NCBI GenBank assembly: GCA_027924585.1
Contig: BSBM01000386.1
Span: 4,674,001-4,738,000, forward strand
Direction: 5' to 3'
Length of the DNA: 64,000 bases
Source: Larix kaempferi
Lineage: Eukaryota > Streptophyta > Pinopsida > Pinales > Pinaceae
A program made the position numbers and the translations under genes. Numbering within the stretch: the stretch's first letter is position 1; each line of letters opens with the position of its first letter. A model generated the notes under the pieces. That model was given only the letters and a program-made list of their open reading frames with translations. It was not told where the DNA came from and ran no database searches. Below are positions 34,881 to 43,809 of the stretch, in pieces.

Positions 34881-35308
34881 GTAATGATGACTCATCAAGT
34901 GAAGAAGAATATGTTCTAATATCTACTCTCACAGGTACTATCTCCCATGGTTGTAATGATTGGTTAATTGACAGTGGGGCTTCCAAACACATGACTGGGT
35001 TTAAAGAATCCTTTGTAAATCTATCTGAACATGAATCACCCCATAAAGTGAAACTTGGGGATGATTATCAATATCCCATCAAAAGAAGTGGTGAAGCCTC
35101 CTACAACCTAGATTCTGGAAAATCTTTGAAGATGAAAGAAGTCCTTTATGTACCTGGGCTTAAGAAGAACTTACTCTCCATATCTGCATTGGGTACAAAA
35201 GGTATGAGGGTTGCATTTGTGGATGGCCAAGTCCTAATGTGGCCAAAGGGAAAGACCATAGATGATGCAGTTGTGATTGGAGAGCAAGAGGGAGGTTTGT
35301 ATAAATAA
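34881..35308 (+). pseudogene. Copia-3 protease
   Basis: After the Gag stop another frame carries the retropepsin site WLIDSGASKHMTGFKESF (IDSGA at about 34967-34980), then HESPHKVKLGDDYQYPIK, VLYVPGLKKNLLSISAL and MWPKGKTIDDAVVIGEQE, ending at TAA 35306-35308. Copia-2 continues through this position, so the stop is a late point mutation. Confidence 0.85.
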
Positions 35309-35805
35309 AAAGGAAAACCTAAACATGGCATGGTGCATGAATCCATGGAGCCAAGTGAACTTTGGCATAGAAGACTTGCTCATATGCACTATAGGGCACT
35401 TCCAATTGCAAGCAAGGTTGTAGAGGGTCTTCCTAAAATCAAGACCAAACATGAAGGTGTTTGCAAAGGATGTGCAAAAGGTAAGAATATTAAGAAGGCT
35501 TTTCCAAGCAGTAAAAGCAAGGCAAAGGATATCCTGGAAATCATCCACTTAGATGTATGTGGTCCTATGTCATCCAGTTCTCTAAGTGGGTATGTTTACT
35601 ATGTCTCATTTATTGATGACTTCTCCAGGAAGACTTGGGTATACTTCTTGAAAAACAAATATGAGGTGTTTGATACGTTCAAGGAATTCAAAACCTTGAT
35701 GGACAATCAAACTGACAAAAAGATCAAAACATTCAGATCCGACAATGGTGGAGAATTCACCTCAGGTTACTTGAAGAAGCTTTGCAGTGATTCAGGGATT
35801 AAGAG
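35309..35805 (+). pseudogene. Copia-3 integrase, N-terminal half
   Basis: The frame gives the HHCC finger (ELWHRRLAHMHYRALP and GVCKGCAKGKNIKKAF), the first catalytic Asp in IIHLDVCGPMSSSSLSGY, FIDDFSRKTWVYFLKNKYEV and the second Asp in TFRSDNGGEFTSGYLKKL. The gypsy element is inserted right after SDSGIK, between the second Asp and the catalytic Glu. The open frame only continues into the LTR by chance. Confidence 0.95.
35801..35805. other. Left target-site copy of gypsy insertion
   Basis: AAGAG directly before the LTR; the identical copy is at 48949-48953. Confidence 0.95.
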
Positions 35806-36529
35806 TGTTAACACCCAAAAAGTGCTCACTAGCTCATTTACCACATTATATGGCTCATTTGTCCATTTTCCTACCATATTTCCATTAAAATCCCAAAAAA
35901 TCCCATTAAAAAGCCTCCAAAAGGCCTAAAATGCCTCCAAAAGGCCACAAAACCCTCAAAATAGCCTTAAAAAGGCTAAAAAACCCCCTTTTCCTCCAAA
36001 AATAGCAAAATCCCCTAAAAAGGGAATAAAAATATAAAATAATGAGGAAAAGGAGGAAAAAACCCCTATACAGCTGCATAAAACCATGTGTTCCCTAAAA
36101 ACCATGGGTCAGCACTCCACCACCAAAAAACTATAAATAGGTGATGGAGATCCCTTATTCCATATCCACAATCACAAGCACCCTTACTCTGCCAAAATCT
36201 CTCTCGAAACCCTAGTTCATCATTTGAACTATTTTCACCTTGAGAGCCACTTTGGCCCATCCCCACCATTGGAGAAGGAGAAAGGAGCATTCAGAAGCTT
36301 GGAGCATCCTCTTGGACACTGCAAAGGGCTTCACCAACCTTGACACTCAAGGTAACATCAATACAAAGTCATTCTTTCATTTTGGTGTTTATGCTTCATG
36401 CTTGTCTTAGAAATAATTTAATTTTTTGTTTTTTGCATAATTAGTTTAATATACTGAACTGCTACTAAGGAGTCCATTCTCCTTAGTAGGTGCTCATTGG
36501 CACAAGCTAGGGGTAAAACCCTAGCTACA
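35806..36529 (+). repeat. Gypsy 5' LTR
   Basis: 724 bp. The first part (about 35880-36060) is low-complexity with repeated CCAAAAGGCC/CCTAAAA units. TATA box CTATAAATAG at 36131-36140. The minus-strand ORF at 36066 is present in both LTRs but has no known domain. Confidence 0.98.
36131..36140 (+). promoter_or_regulatory. TATA box of gypsy 5' LTR
   Basis: CTATAAATAG, the only strong TATA motif in the LTR, in the right place for the sense transcript; the same motif is at 48550-48559 in the 3' LTR. Confidence 0.7.
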
Positions 36530-36530
36530 G

Positions 36531-36545
36531 TTTTGGCGACTCCCC
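36531..36545 (+). other. Candidate gypsy primer-binding site
   Basis: TTTTGGCGACTCCCC directly after the LTR. The TGG start is typical of a tRNA 3' end complement (CCA), and TGGCGACTC-type sites are known in Tat/Ogre-like elements. I cannot name the tRNA with certainty. Confidence 0.6.
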
Positions 36546-36599
36546 TTGTCTTCGAATTTCTGGTTTCCGTTTTTAAATTTTTTCTTTCGGCTGTCCCTT

Positions 36600-37045
36600 T
36601 CGGCCACTGCATACCGCGTCTTTTTCCTCTACAGTCGCGTCCCGACCGCGCCTTTCAGGCCTTTACCCGCGATCCGACCGTGGCTCTCAGACTGCTTCCG
36701 ACGCTCTGCCGACGGATTCAAGTCTGTTACCTGCGATCCGACCGTGGCTAATCAGCCTGTTTGCCGCGATCTGACTGTGCCTATCGGCCTGTTTCACGCG
36801 TCCCGACTGCGGCTTTCTGCCCCTTCCGGGCGTCCCGACTGCGTTTGTTAGCCTTTTTTGCCGCGACCCGACTGTGTCATTTTCCATTTTTCCTGCGTCC
36901 CGACTGCCACTGTTGGCCCGATAGCCGCGACCCGACTGTGTCTTTTCCCCTATTTCCTGCGTCCCGACTGCATTTGTTGGCCCGATAGCCGCGACCGGAC
37001 CGCCGCTGTTTCCCTAAAACCCGCGGTCGGCCTGTTCCAAATCGC
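36600..37045. repeat. GC-rich tandem repeat in gypsy leader
   Basis: About seven or eight diverged copies of a roughly 60-bp unit built around GCGACCCGACTGTG/GCGTCCCGACTGC, with spacers such as TTTGTTGGCCCGATAGCC. It is much richer in CpG than the surrounding window. Short ORFs on both strands through this array are repeat by-products. Confidence 0.8.
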
Positions 37046-38245
37046 CACAGACCCGCGGTCTGTTTTCTGCTCTTTTCCTGTTTTGAGCCCAGCCCCTCTT
37101 GCTGCAATATTTTCTGCATTTTGACAGCCCTCTGTCCCACCTGCAGCCCACTTCCTTACAAGCCTTTCGGCAACATAATTTCTGTTCCTTTTACAGAATC
37201 TTTTTAAAATTTCAGTATTTTTATTTCAGAAAATTTTGCAAAGTTAAACTTTCAATTTCCATATTATTGATAGATTGGAAGTTGCCCTCCCTTGTGGCAC
37301 TTCTGTTTTTGGGTTCAACACCTCACGAGCACACACTCTGTCACATTAAATCAAGTGAGCCTTAAAAAGCACCTAACTAAACCAACATTCTAACCCCACT
37401 TGGGGAACAAAAAAGAATCATTGTAGTTAGGTAGGATCAGGGGGATAGGCTTCCAATAACACCCCTTGGTTATTTCACTTGAGACATAGTTGTTGTCCAA
37501 ATAGGGAACCAAAATCCCCTAGTACTTTTTGGCACGGTCACGACCAGTTTATCAGAGGGCCTCTCCCTTAGGAGGGTTGAAGTCGGGAGACTGGTTCCGG
37601 AGGCCTGAGTGGAATACCGCACTCCATTCAGTAACCGAAGGGCTACCTTTCGCGGTTCGCGGGATATCCCTGTATAGGGGTATTGCGGTCAACGAACTAA
37701 ACGGCAGATTCACCTTTCTGGACGTGTCATGAACGGGGTATCTTAGTTGCCATTCTTCTAGGATTGACTACCCGGTGTCCCTCCCGGTAGGGGGATATCA
37801 TAGCCACTTGGCTTTCCTACTCATATTGTCTGACTTGGATTTCATCACCTTACAGAGGATATGTTTAGTTAAGTCAGAATACTTTTAGCTAGGTGTTTGC
37901 ATGCTCCTTTACCTCCCTTTGGTCTAGTGAGTCCACCATTTTTCTTTTTTAGGAAACCTGCTGCTTGTTGGTATTCTGACCATCTTTGTTGTTACTCCAC
38001 CTATTGTAGCACAGTTGTTACACTGGGTGTTTTGAGTTGGTTGTTGGCCTGAGTGCCTTGCTTTTTTGCTCTCCTTCTGCACACTCGGTTGCATTAGGAT
38101 TTTTGAGCTGTTTTCATACTCACCTCAACCCACAGAGATTTAGACACCATCTGTCACCATTGAGTCCCCGAGACATTCTCGGCGCCTCAGGGGCGAGCCC
38201 CCACAGCACGGTTCTCTCGACACCACTCGTCATAGATTCCGATCA
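37046..38245 (+). other. Gypsy long leader
   Basis: Non-coding sequence between the GC-rich array and gag. It includes a segment about 37530-37800 with several short GC-rich hairpin-like stretches (TTCCGGAGGCCTGAGTGG, TTTCGCGGTTCGCGGG). No ORF with a domain. Long leaders are usual for Tat/Ogre elements. Confidence 0.5.
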
Positions 38246-39952
38246 TTGTCCGTTGATACCACTCATCACAGATCTAGAGCCTTGTCACTTGACTCCACCC
38301 GTCAGCGACGTAGGTCTCCGTCACCAGATAGTGACGCACCTTACTTTACCTCTGATTCTGACGAAGAGTCTGAGAACCCTATTTATACTGCCCCTACTAG
38401 CCCCATGGCTGGTACGACTTCCACTCCATTTGTCATAGGGACCATTGGTGGCACATCCACCACTACACCAGTTACTACACCTGTTTTTGGTATGCCCTCC
38501 ATGGGGCAACCATCTACCGTTCCCCTCACGGTACCTATTCCCACAGCGGGAATACCTATCCCCACTACATCAGTGGCTCACACTACCAATGGTGGTGCTG
38601 GACCATCCTCCACTACCTCAGTTCCCCCACTTGGGGGCACCACCCTTAATTTTGTCCCTCCACTTGGGGGCACTGGCCCCAACTTGGTCCACAGCACTAT
38701 TGTGTCACAGCCTTCTTCCAGTTTGCCGTTCATGGCTAGCCTCAACCTACCTGACCTGGCCAGATTGACCAACGATCCTATTCGACACGACCCTATGTGG
38801 CCTCATATGCCTACCAAACTACCCTCTGACATCCCTAAATTCGAGGGTAAGGCCGGTGAGGACCCACAGAACCACATCATGTCTTTCCACCTATGGTGTT
38901 CCTCTAACTCCATTGTGGATGACTCTGTTCGCCTCCGTCTCTTACAGCGCACCTTCACTGGCTCTGCAGCCAAGTGGTATATTGAGCAGCCTCATGGGAC
39001 CCACGCCACCTTTTCTTCCCTGGCCTCGACCTTCCTGCAGTTCTTCCAGTTGCCAGTCCGCTATGACGCGGGCGTTGAGATCCTTCTATCTTGTAGACAA
39101 AACACGGCTACCCATATCACGGACCACATCCATGAGTGGCGTAGACGCCGTAGCTTATGCAAGATTAAACTAGATGACCGCATCTTCCTCGATTGGTTCC
39201 TCAAGTCCCTGCTTCCTGTCATCGCTAAGGATGTAGCTTCAGAAAGACCCCAGTCTGAAGAAGAGGCCATCCTTAAGGCACAGCAGTTCGACCTCATTTA
39301 CGCCCAGTCGGGTTACCTTTATACCATTATACCTGACGCCCCTCGCGGCGAGTCCTCCCATCATGATGCGCCGGGGGCATCCCACGCTGCAGATGGTATC
39401 ATTGGCCGTGTTTCTTCGCATCCCCAACCATTTTCTATAGCACGACCTACCCCTGGCCCCGACCTGTCGAGGGCTACCTCCCAGTCTGGAGCAACCAATT
39501 CATATGCTCCCATGACACATCACCATTCCCATGGACCTTCGTGTCCACCTCAGTGCTTTGGGTATGCGACTCCTGCTTATGCTCCTCCAGTCGCCCCTCA
39601 GCCTTACTACCATCAGCAGACTGCCCCGGCTCCTGCGCCTTCACAAGCCCCACCAGCTTATTATCCGCCCCAGGCAGCCCCTGCGGCACATCCACAACCT
39701 GCTCCGCAGTCCTATCAGCAACCCCCTCAAGTTGCTGCACCTGCTCAGCCTCAACCTGCATATCATCCTCCGCAGCCTGCTCCAGCACCTGCGCAACCTC
39801 AGAATCCACCTGCTGCCCAAGGGCAAGTTTACGCCCAACACAACCCGCAGCAAAACCAGAATAACCAGCGTAACCAGGGCCAACAGAACCGCGGCAAGGG
39901 CCGTAATCGGGGGAAACAACCAACCTGCAGACCAAGCTGGTCAACCGGCTAA
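38246..39952 (+). CDS. Gypsy Gag
   Basis: 568 codons. The N-terminal about 170 residues are Ser/Thr/Pro/Gly-rich. A retrotransposon Gag domain follows: IPKFEGKAGEDPQNHIMSFH, LRLLQRTFTGSAAKWYIEQP, TFLQFFQLPVRYDAGVEILL, HITDHIHEWRRRRSLCKIKL and LPVIAKDVASERPQSEEEAI. The C-terminal about 130 residues are Pro/Gln/Ala-rich and end QNRGKGRNRGKQPT with a stop. The zinc knuckle expected next is in the +1 frame, so either one indel or a frameshift event joins Gag to the next ORF. I chose the first ATG of the open frame; a later start at MAGTTSTPF is possible. Confidence 0.85.
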   Translation: MSVDTTHHRSRALSLDSTRQRRRSPSPDSDAPYFTSDSDEESENPIYTAPTSPMAGTTSTPFVIGTIGGTSTTTPVTTPVFGMPSMGQPSTVPLTVPIPTAGIPIPTTSVAHTTNGGAGPSSTTSVPPLGGTTLNFVPPLGGTGPNLVHSTIVSQPSSSLPFMASLNLPDLARLTNDPIRHDPMWPHMPTKLPSDIPKFEGKAGEDPQNHIMSFHLWCSSNSIVDDSVRLRLLQRTFTGSAAKWYIEQPHGTHATFSSLASTFLQFFQLPVRYDAGVEILLSCRQNTATHITDHIHEWRRRRSLCKIKLDDRIFLDWFLKSLLPVIAKDVASERPQSEEEAILKAQQFDLIYAQSGYLYTIIPDAPRGESSHHDAPGASHAADGIIGRVSSHPQPFSIARPTPGPDLSRATSQSGATNSYAPMTHHHSHGPSCPPQCFGYATPAYAPPVAPQPYYHQQTAPAPAPSQAPPAYYPPQAAPAAHPQPAPQSYQQPPQVAAPAQPQPAYHPPQPAPAPAQPQNPPAAQGQVYAQHNPQQNQNNQRNQGQQNRGKGRNRGKQPTCRPSWSTG

Positions 39953-41216
39953 TCCCCCTGACAACAATAATGCGGCCCCCGCTAATCAAAACCCTGATCG
40001 CCCGCCCAAGCAGGCCAAAAACCCCAATCTGCGAACAAACCACCCCTGTTCTATTTGCAGAGTCTATGGACACTACACTCATGCTTGCCCACACTTGGAG
40101 CGAGCTCGGCAGCTTTGGGTTGACGAGGCCCATCGCCAAGGGCATGCGGCTCCCCAAGCACCGCCCAACCCCCCCCAACCTCAGCAACCCCCTTTGGTGC
40201 TGCAAAACCCCTTACCGACCCAAGGCGTGGTGAACACTCAGCCGTTGGCCCCTCAAGCTAACGTGCAATCCCAACAACAACAGATCACCTACGCTGCTCC
40301 TGATCAACCCATGTTCGACTCAGGTACCCACCACTTACTGATGATGTCATCTGCTGACGTCAACCTACAGACCCGTCGGAACCAATATGGCTCCACCTCT
40401 GAAGCCACTCCCACGGATAAACCTACTAACGCTCATCCCACCGATCAGGCGTTACGTATACCTCCGCCTCCCATAGACGGCGCCGCGAAAGCACCTCGTT
40501 TTCCACTTCGCCGAATCAACAATAACCCTAACGCGCGTGCTGCGTCAAACTACAACATCGTAGACGACCTAGCCCAATCTCCCGCAGCCATGTCTGCGTT
40601 GGAAGTCTTGAAGAACTGCCCTTCCCAGCGCAAGACTTTACTTTCCGCCATCGGGGGGATTGACCCAACTGATTCACATTTGATGGCGTTTGATTTAGAC
40701 CAGTCTGAACCATGCCTACCTTCCAGCTTAGCCTTCCAAGTTACAGTCTCCGTTAGGAATCTTGTTATCCATCGATGCATCATCGATGAGGGTGCTTCCA
40801 CATGCGTTATGTCTACATTTGTATGGCAGAAGCTAGGATCCCCTCCTCTCCAGCAATCCACCACTGCGTTACGTGCCTACGACGGTCGTTCGGCCCAGCC
40901 CCAAGGCCTCCTGCCCAACGTTCCTGTCCAGTTAGGTGGTAAAACAGTTCTTATTGATATAGAGGTAATCAATGCCCAATTGGATTACAACCTTCTACTT
41001 GGCCGCAGCTACATGTATGCCATGCGGGCGGTTGCCTCTTCTGTCTTTCGCACCATGATGTTCCCCCATGAAGGACGCGTGGTTAAGATTGACCAGCTCA
41101 CCTACTATGATCCCAGTGCTCCGGCGGCACCGGAAAATGTTCTCCCCATGGTTGAACAACCTGTTTCCCCTGCCACCACCTCGTTTGTTTCCTCTACGGG
41201 GCCTGGAGTCTACTGA
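39900..41216 (+). CDS. Gypsy zinc knuckle and protease
   Basis: Formally open from 39531, but the first part overlaps Gag in another frame and looks non-native. From about 39900 the codons become Gag-like (NNQPADQAGQPANPPDNN), followed by the zinc knuckle CSICRVYGHYTHAC (40048-40089), then the retropepsin region: FQVTVSVRNLVIHRCIIDEG, GASTCVMSTFVWQKLG, VPVQLGGKTVLIDIEVINAQ and DYNLLLGRSYMYAM. The active-site motif is DEGAS rather than DTGAS/DSGAS, a variant I recall from plant gypsy elements. Stop TGA at 41214-41216, with the next ORF in the same frame 9 bases on. Confidence 0.8.
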   Translation, partial: AVIGGNNQPADQAGQPANPPDNNNAAPANQNPDRPPKQAKNPNLRTNHPCSICRVYGHYTHACPHLERARQLWVDEAHRQGHAAPQAPPNPPQPQQPPLVLQNPLPTQGVVNTQPLAPQANVQSQQQQITYAAPDQPMFDSGTHHLLMMSSADVNLQTRRNQYGSTSEATPTDKPTNAHPTDQALRIPPPPIDGAAKAPRFPLRRINNNPNARAASNYNIVDDLAQSPAAMSALEVLKNCPSQRKTLLSAIGGIDPTDSHLMAFDLDQSEPCLPSSLAFQVTVSVRNLVIHRCIIDEGASTCVMSTFVWQKLGSPPLQQSTTALRAYDGRSAQPQGLLPNVPVQLGGKTVLIDIEVINAQLDYNLLLGRSYMYAMRAVASSVFRTMMFPHEGRVVKIDQLTYYDPSAPAAPENVLPMVEQPVSPATTSFVSSTGPGVY

Positions 41217-41225
41217 GACGCGCCG

Positions 41226-42833
41226 ATGACTTCCACCTTTCACTCCATTCCTCCGCCGTCATCTACGCCCGAAGTGTCTGATTTATGTACCTTGTCCCAT
41301 GACAACCTACCACCTAACACTCAACCACCCTTGTTGCCTAAACCACCATTGGTACCTAGCCACATTGGTGTTACACCGATCCATACGATCCCCTTCCTAG
41401 TCCCTCCATCGGGAGTAGTAAGTGCCCCGGTCATGGCTACCCTTAGCCTCCCTGGGTTAACCTTGGGATTACCTGTATGGTATCTTTCGCCTCCCGTTCG
41501 CCCGCCGACACCTGATGTCGTCCTCCAGCCGGTGCAACCCATGGCTACTACCACTCAGCCACCTCCCGGTGTCTCTACCCCTTCATCTTCCACGACACCT
41601 CCTCCTACTCCCAAACCCACTGGGGGCAGAGGTCCACAACCTTACACTGCTGTCCCACCTCCCAAGACAGTCAAGAACCCTCCAGTGTTTCGTGCTCCTC
41701 CCAAATGCTCGCTGTGTGACGAGTTGGGCCATGCGACCCACCAATGCCCACAGTTACCGGCATTGCAGAAGCACATGCAAATGCTCGATGACGATCCTAA
41801 CATCCCAACAGTCGAACTAAACCCTACTCCTAAGCCTAAAGATAAGTCCCTACGTACCAACCACTCCTGCGCCATATGCGGTATTTACGGGCATTATTCA
41901 CATCATTGTCCCGATCTCCCAGATTACAGAGCAGCTCTTTATGAGATGAACAATCTGGACCTTGAGACGGCACCACCTACCATTGAGGAGATCTACCCCC
42001 CGGTCTCTCCCCCTTCTGAAGAGGTTAATATCATCTACATGATCTCTTCAACCAACACTTCCACTACCCCCTCGTCAACCGATTTGACGACGCAGACCTT
42101 CCGTACTGATGAGGAGATTCTTGAGGCCCTAACTGCCCCGGATTATCCTTGGGATGATATGCACCACCGTTCCTATTTCATCCCAGAAGCGTCTCCCTCT
42201 AGCACCGCTACCCAATACGCGGTCGAATCCAAAGACTTCCTCCCCACCAAGGTTGACTGGTTCAAGGACCCTATTCCTGCTCCTGATGCCTTCGAGGAGG
42301 GCAACATGGCCAACATCTCACCTGTCATACAAGTTGATATTGCTGCTCCAGGTCGTGCCCCTGAACTCATTACTTTAGGAGCATTCTGCAGTAAACAAGA
42401 GATTGAGGACTACACACACCTTTTCAAAGAATTCCGTGATGTCTTTGCCTGGTCCTATACCGAAATGCCTGGTCTTGATCCCGCAATTATAGAGCACCAC
42501 ATTGACACATGGCCTGATGTAACCCCCGTTCGTCAAAACCACCATCCTCTTCCTCCCTCAAAGTTCCCAGGATATGCCCCTGAACTCATCACTTTAGGAG
42601 CCTCCTGCAGCGAGCGGGAGATTGAGGATTATATACAACTCTTCCAAGAGTTCCGTGATGTCTTTGCTTGGCCCTCTAACGGAATGTCCGGTTTCGACAC
42701 CACCATTCTCAAACATCACATAGACACACGGCCAGAGGAACTCCATGTTCTTACTGAAACCCACTCTAAAGGCCTCCCCTTACGCAACCCCCATGATGGG
42801 TTGCCTCCTACGGAATCTCTATCCATAGAATAA
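41226..42833 (+). CDS. Gypsy second zinc-knuckle ORF ending before RT
   Basis: 535 codons in the same frame as the protease ORF. Pro/Thr-rich start, then two CX2CX4HX4C knuckles, CSLCDELGHATHQC (about 41706) and CAICGIYGHYSHHC (about 41869), an acidic linker, and the segment that normally precedes RT: APELITLGAFCSKQEIEDYT, LFKEFRDVFAWSYTEMPGLD, PAIIEHHIDTWPDVTPVRQ. A second copy of this segment follows 219 bp later (42580), 73 codons per unit. After it the frame has no RT core at all and stops. So pol was cut at the RT entry, probably by recombination between short repeats. Confidence 0.8.
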   Translation: MTSTFHSIPPPSSTPEVSDLCTLSHDNLPPNTQPPLLPKPPLVPSHIGVTPIHTIPFLVPPSGVVSAPVMATLSLPGLTLGLPVWYLSPPVRPPTPDVVLQPVQPMATTTQPPPGVSTPSSSTTPPPTPKPTGGRGPQPYTAVPPPKTVKNPPVFRAPPKCSLCDELGHATHQCPQLPALQKHMQMLDDDPNIPTVELNPTPKPKDKSLRTNHSCAICGIYGHYSHHCPDLPDYRAALYEMNNLDLETAPPTIEEIYPPVSPPSEEVNIIYMISSTNTSTTPSSTDLTTQTFRTDEEILEALTAPDYPWDDMHHRSYFIPEASPSSTATQYAVESKDFLPTKVDWFKDPIPAPDAFEEGNMANISPVIQVDIAAPGRAPELITLGAFCSKQEIEDYTHLFKEFRDVFAWSYTEMPGLDPAIIEHHIDTWPDVTPVRQNHHPLPPSKFPGYAPELITLGASCSEREIEDYIQLFQEFRDVFAWPSNGMSGFDTTILKHHIDTRPEELHVLTETHSKGLPLRNPHDGLPPTESLSIE

Positions 42834-42932
42834 TTCGCGGCCCCATTTTGGTCCGCATTGTACAGTTTGCTTTCTTTTTGTTTTTCACTTTTTTACCATC
42901 ATCTCACATTCATCCTTTCTGCATGATTACAG
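42834..42932 (+). other. Spacer with splice-acceptor-like end before RNase H
   Basis: A T/C-rich tract ending CTTTCTGCATGATTACAG lies directly before the RNase H ATG and has the form of a plant 3' splice site. Ogre-type elements are known to splice part of their pol RNA. I could not point to one convincing donor. Confidence 0.4.
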
Positions 42933-43361
42933 ATGGACCATCTTCCACCTAGTTACACTGGCTTCGCTGACGGCGCAAGCCGCTGGTCTCCCAACCTGGC
43001 TTCTGCAGCATGGGTCTTGTACTCCCCTTCCAACGAGATGATTCACCTTGATGGAATATGTATAGGCGCTGCTACCAATAACCAGGCGGAGTATGATGCT
43101 GTGACCGGTCTCCTGACTGCTGCATTCCAAATGGGCATAAGTCACCTTCATGTGTTCCTTGACTCCCAGCTACTTGTTTCCCAGCTCAACAACTGCTACC
43201 AGGTGCGTGATCCCTGCCTTTTTAGAAAATTCCTGCGCACAAAACAACTCAGTCGACAATTTGAATCCATCACATTCACACATGTCCCTAGAGCTCAAAA
43301 TCGTGTCGCAGACCAAATGGTCAACAACATCCTAGAATGGCATATCAATCACGCCATGTAA
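42933..43361 (+). CDS. Gypsy RNase H (Tat-type, archaeal-like)
   Basis: 142 codons from ATG to TAA. A complete RNase H fold signature with the four acidic residues: D13 in GFADGASRWSP, E53 in TNNQAEYDAVTGLL, D77 in LHVFLDSQLLVSQL and D127 in QNRVADQMVN. In the Tat branch such a second, plant/archaeal-like RNase H follows the usual RT-RNase H; here it is the only pol enzyme left besides protease. It would remove RNA from RNA-DNA hybrids during reverse transcription. Family assignment is by pattern. Confidence 0.85.
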   Translation: MDHLPPSYTGFADGASRWSPNLASAAWVLYSPSNEMIHLDGICIGAATNNQAEYDAVTGLLTAAFQMGISHLHVFLDSQLLVSQLNNCYQVRDPCLFRKFLRTKQLSRQFESITFTHVPRAQNRVADQMVNNILEWHINHAM

Positions 43362-43680
43362 CATCATGCATCATCATCCCATAGCATCTCATCAAAATAC
43401 ATATAAAAACCCAAAAAGATTGCATCACATCTACATTTGCATCCATGTACATAAACCACATGCATAACCATAGGGGCATCCACGTGCCTAAACAAACATA
43501 TATCATGTCACATCACATAAAATACACAAGGGGCATCCATGTGCCTAACATCCTAACCTACTTGCATCCACATGCAATGTAAACATATCATAACACATAA
43601 AGCGCATCCACGTGCGTACAAATAAATCAACATCATATAGAAAGGTGCATCCACGTGCATATATATATATCAAAAAATAT
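43362..43680. repeat. GCATCCACGTGC repeat cluster
   Basis: Five or six spaced copies of GCATCCACGTGCCTAAC or variants (near 43465, 43541, 43567, 43600, 43645) between the ends of RNase H and the antisense gene. Three copies hold the palindrome CACGTG, the plant G-box core; others are CATGTG. AT-rich spacers with ACATATAAAA/ATAAAATAC. Confidence 0.7.
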
Positions 43681-43809
43681 ACATGTTCAATGCTGTACAT
43701 GTCCTGAGTACCCCTGTACCCAGCTATACAAAAAATGGCTATACATGCCTAAAACCTCATCTACATACATGCCGTAGCTACAAAACTCGGGGGGAGTCCC
43801 CTGCACTCC

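Noticed and set aside
36066-36290. 74-codon minus-strand frame found in both gypsy LTRs
   Set aside because: Present twice only because the LTRs are near-identical; no domain and no promoter evidence.
38445-40233. Several other long frames overlapping gypsy Gag (including minus-strand 39474-40205, 243 codons)
   Set aside because: They overlap the Gag domain and Pro/Gln-rich tail; composition follows from the GC-rich codons of the real frame, and no family is recognisable.
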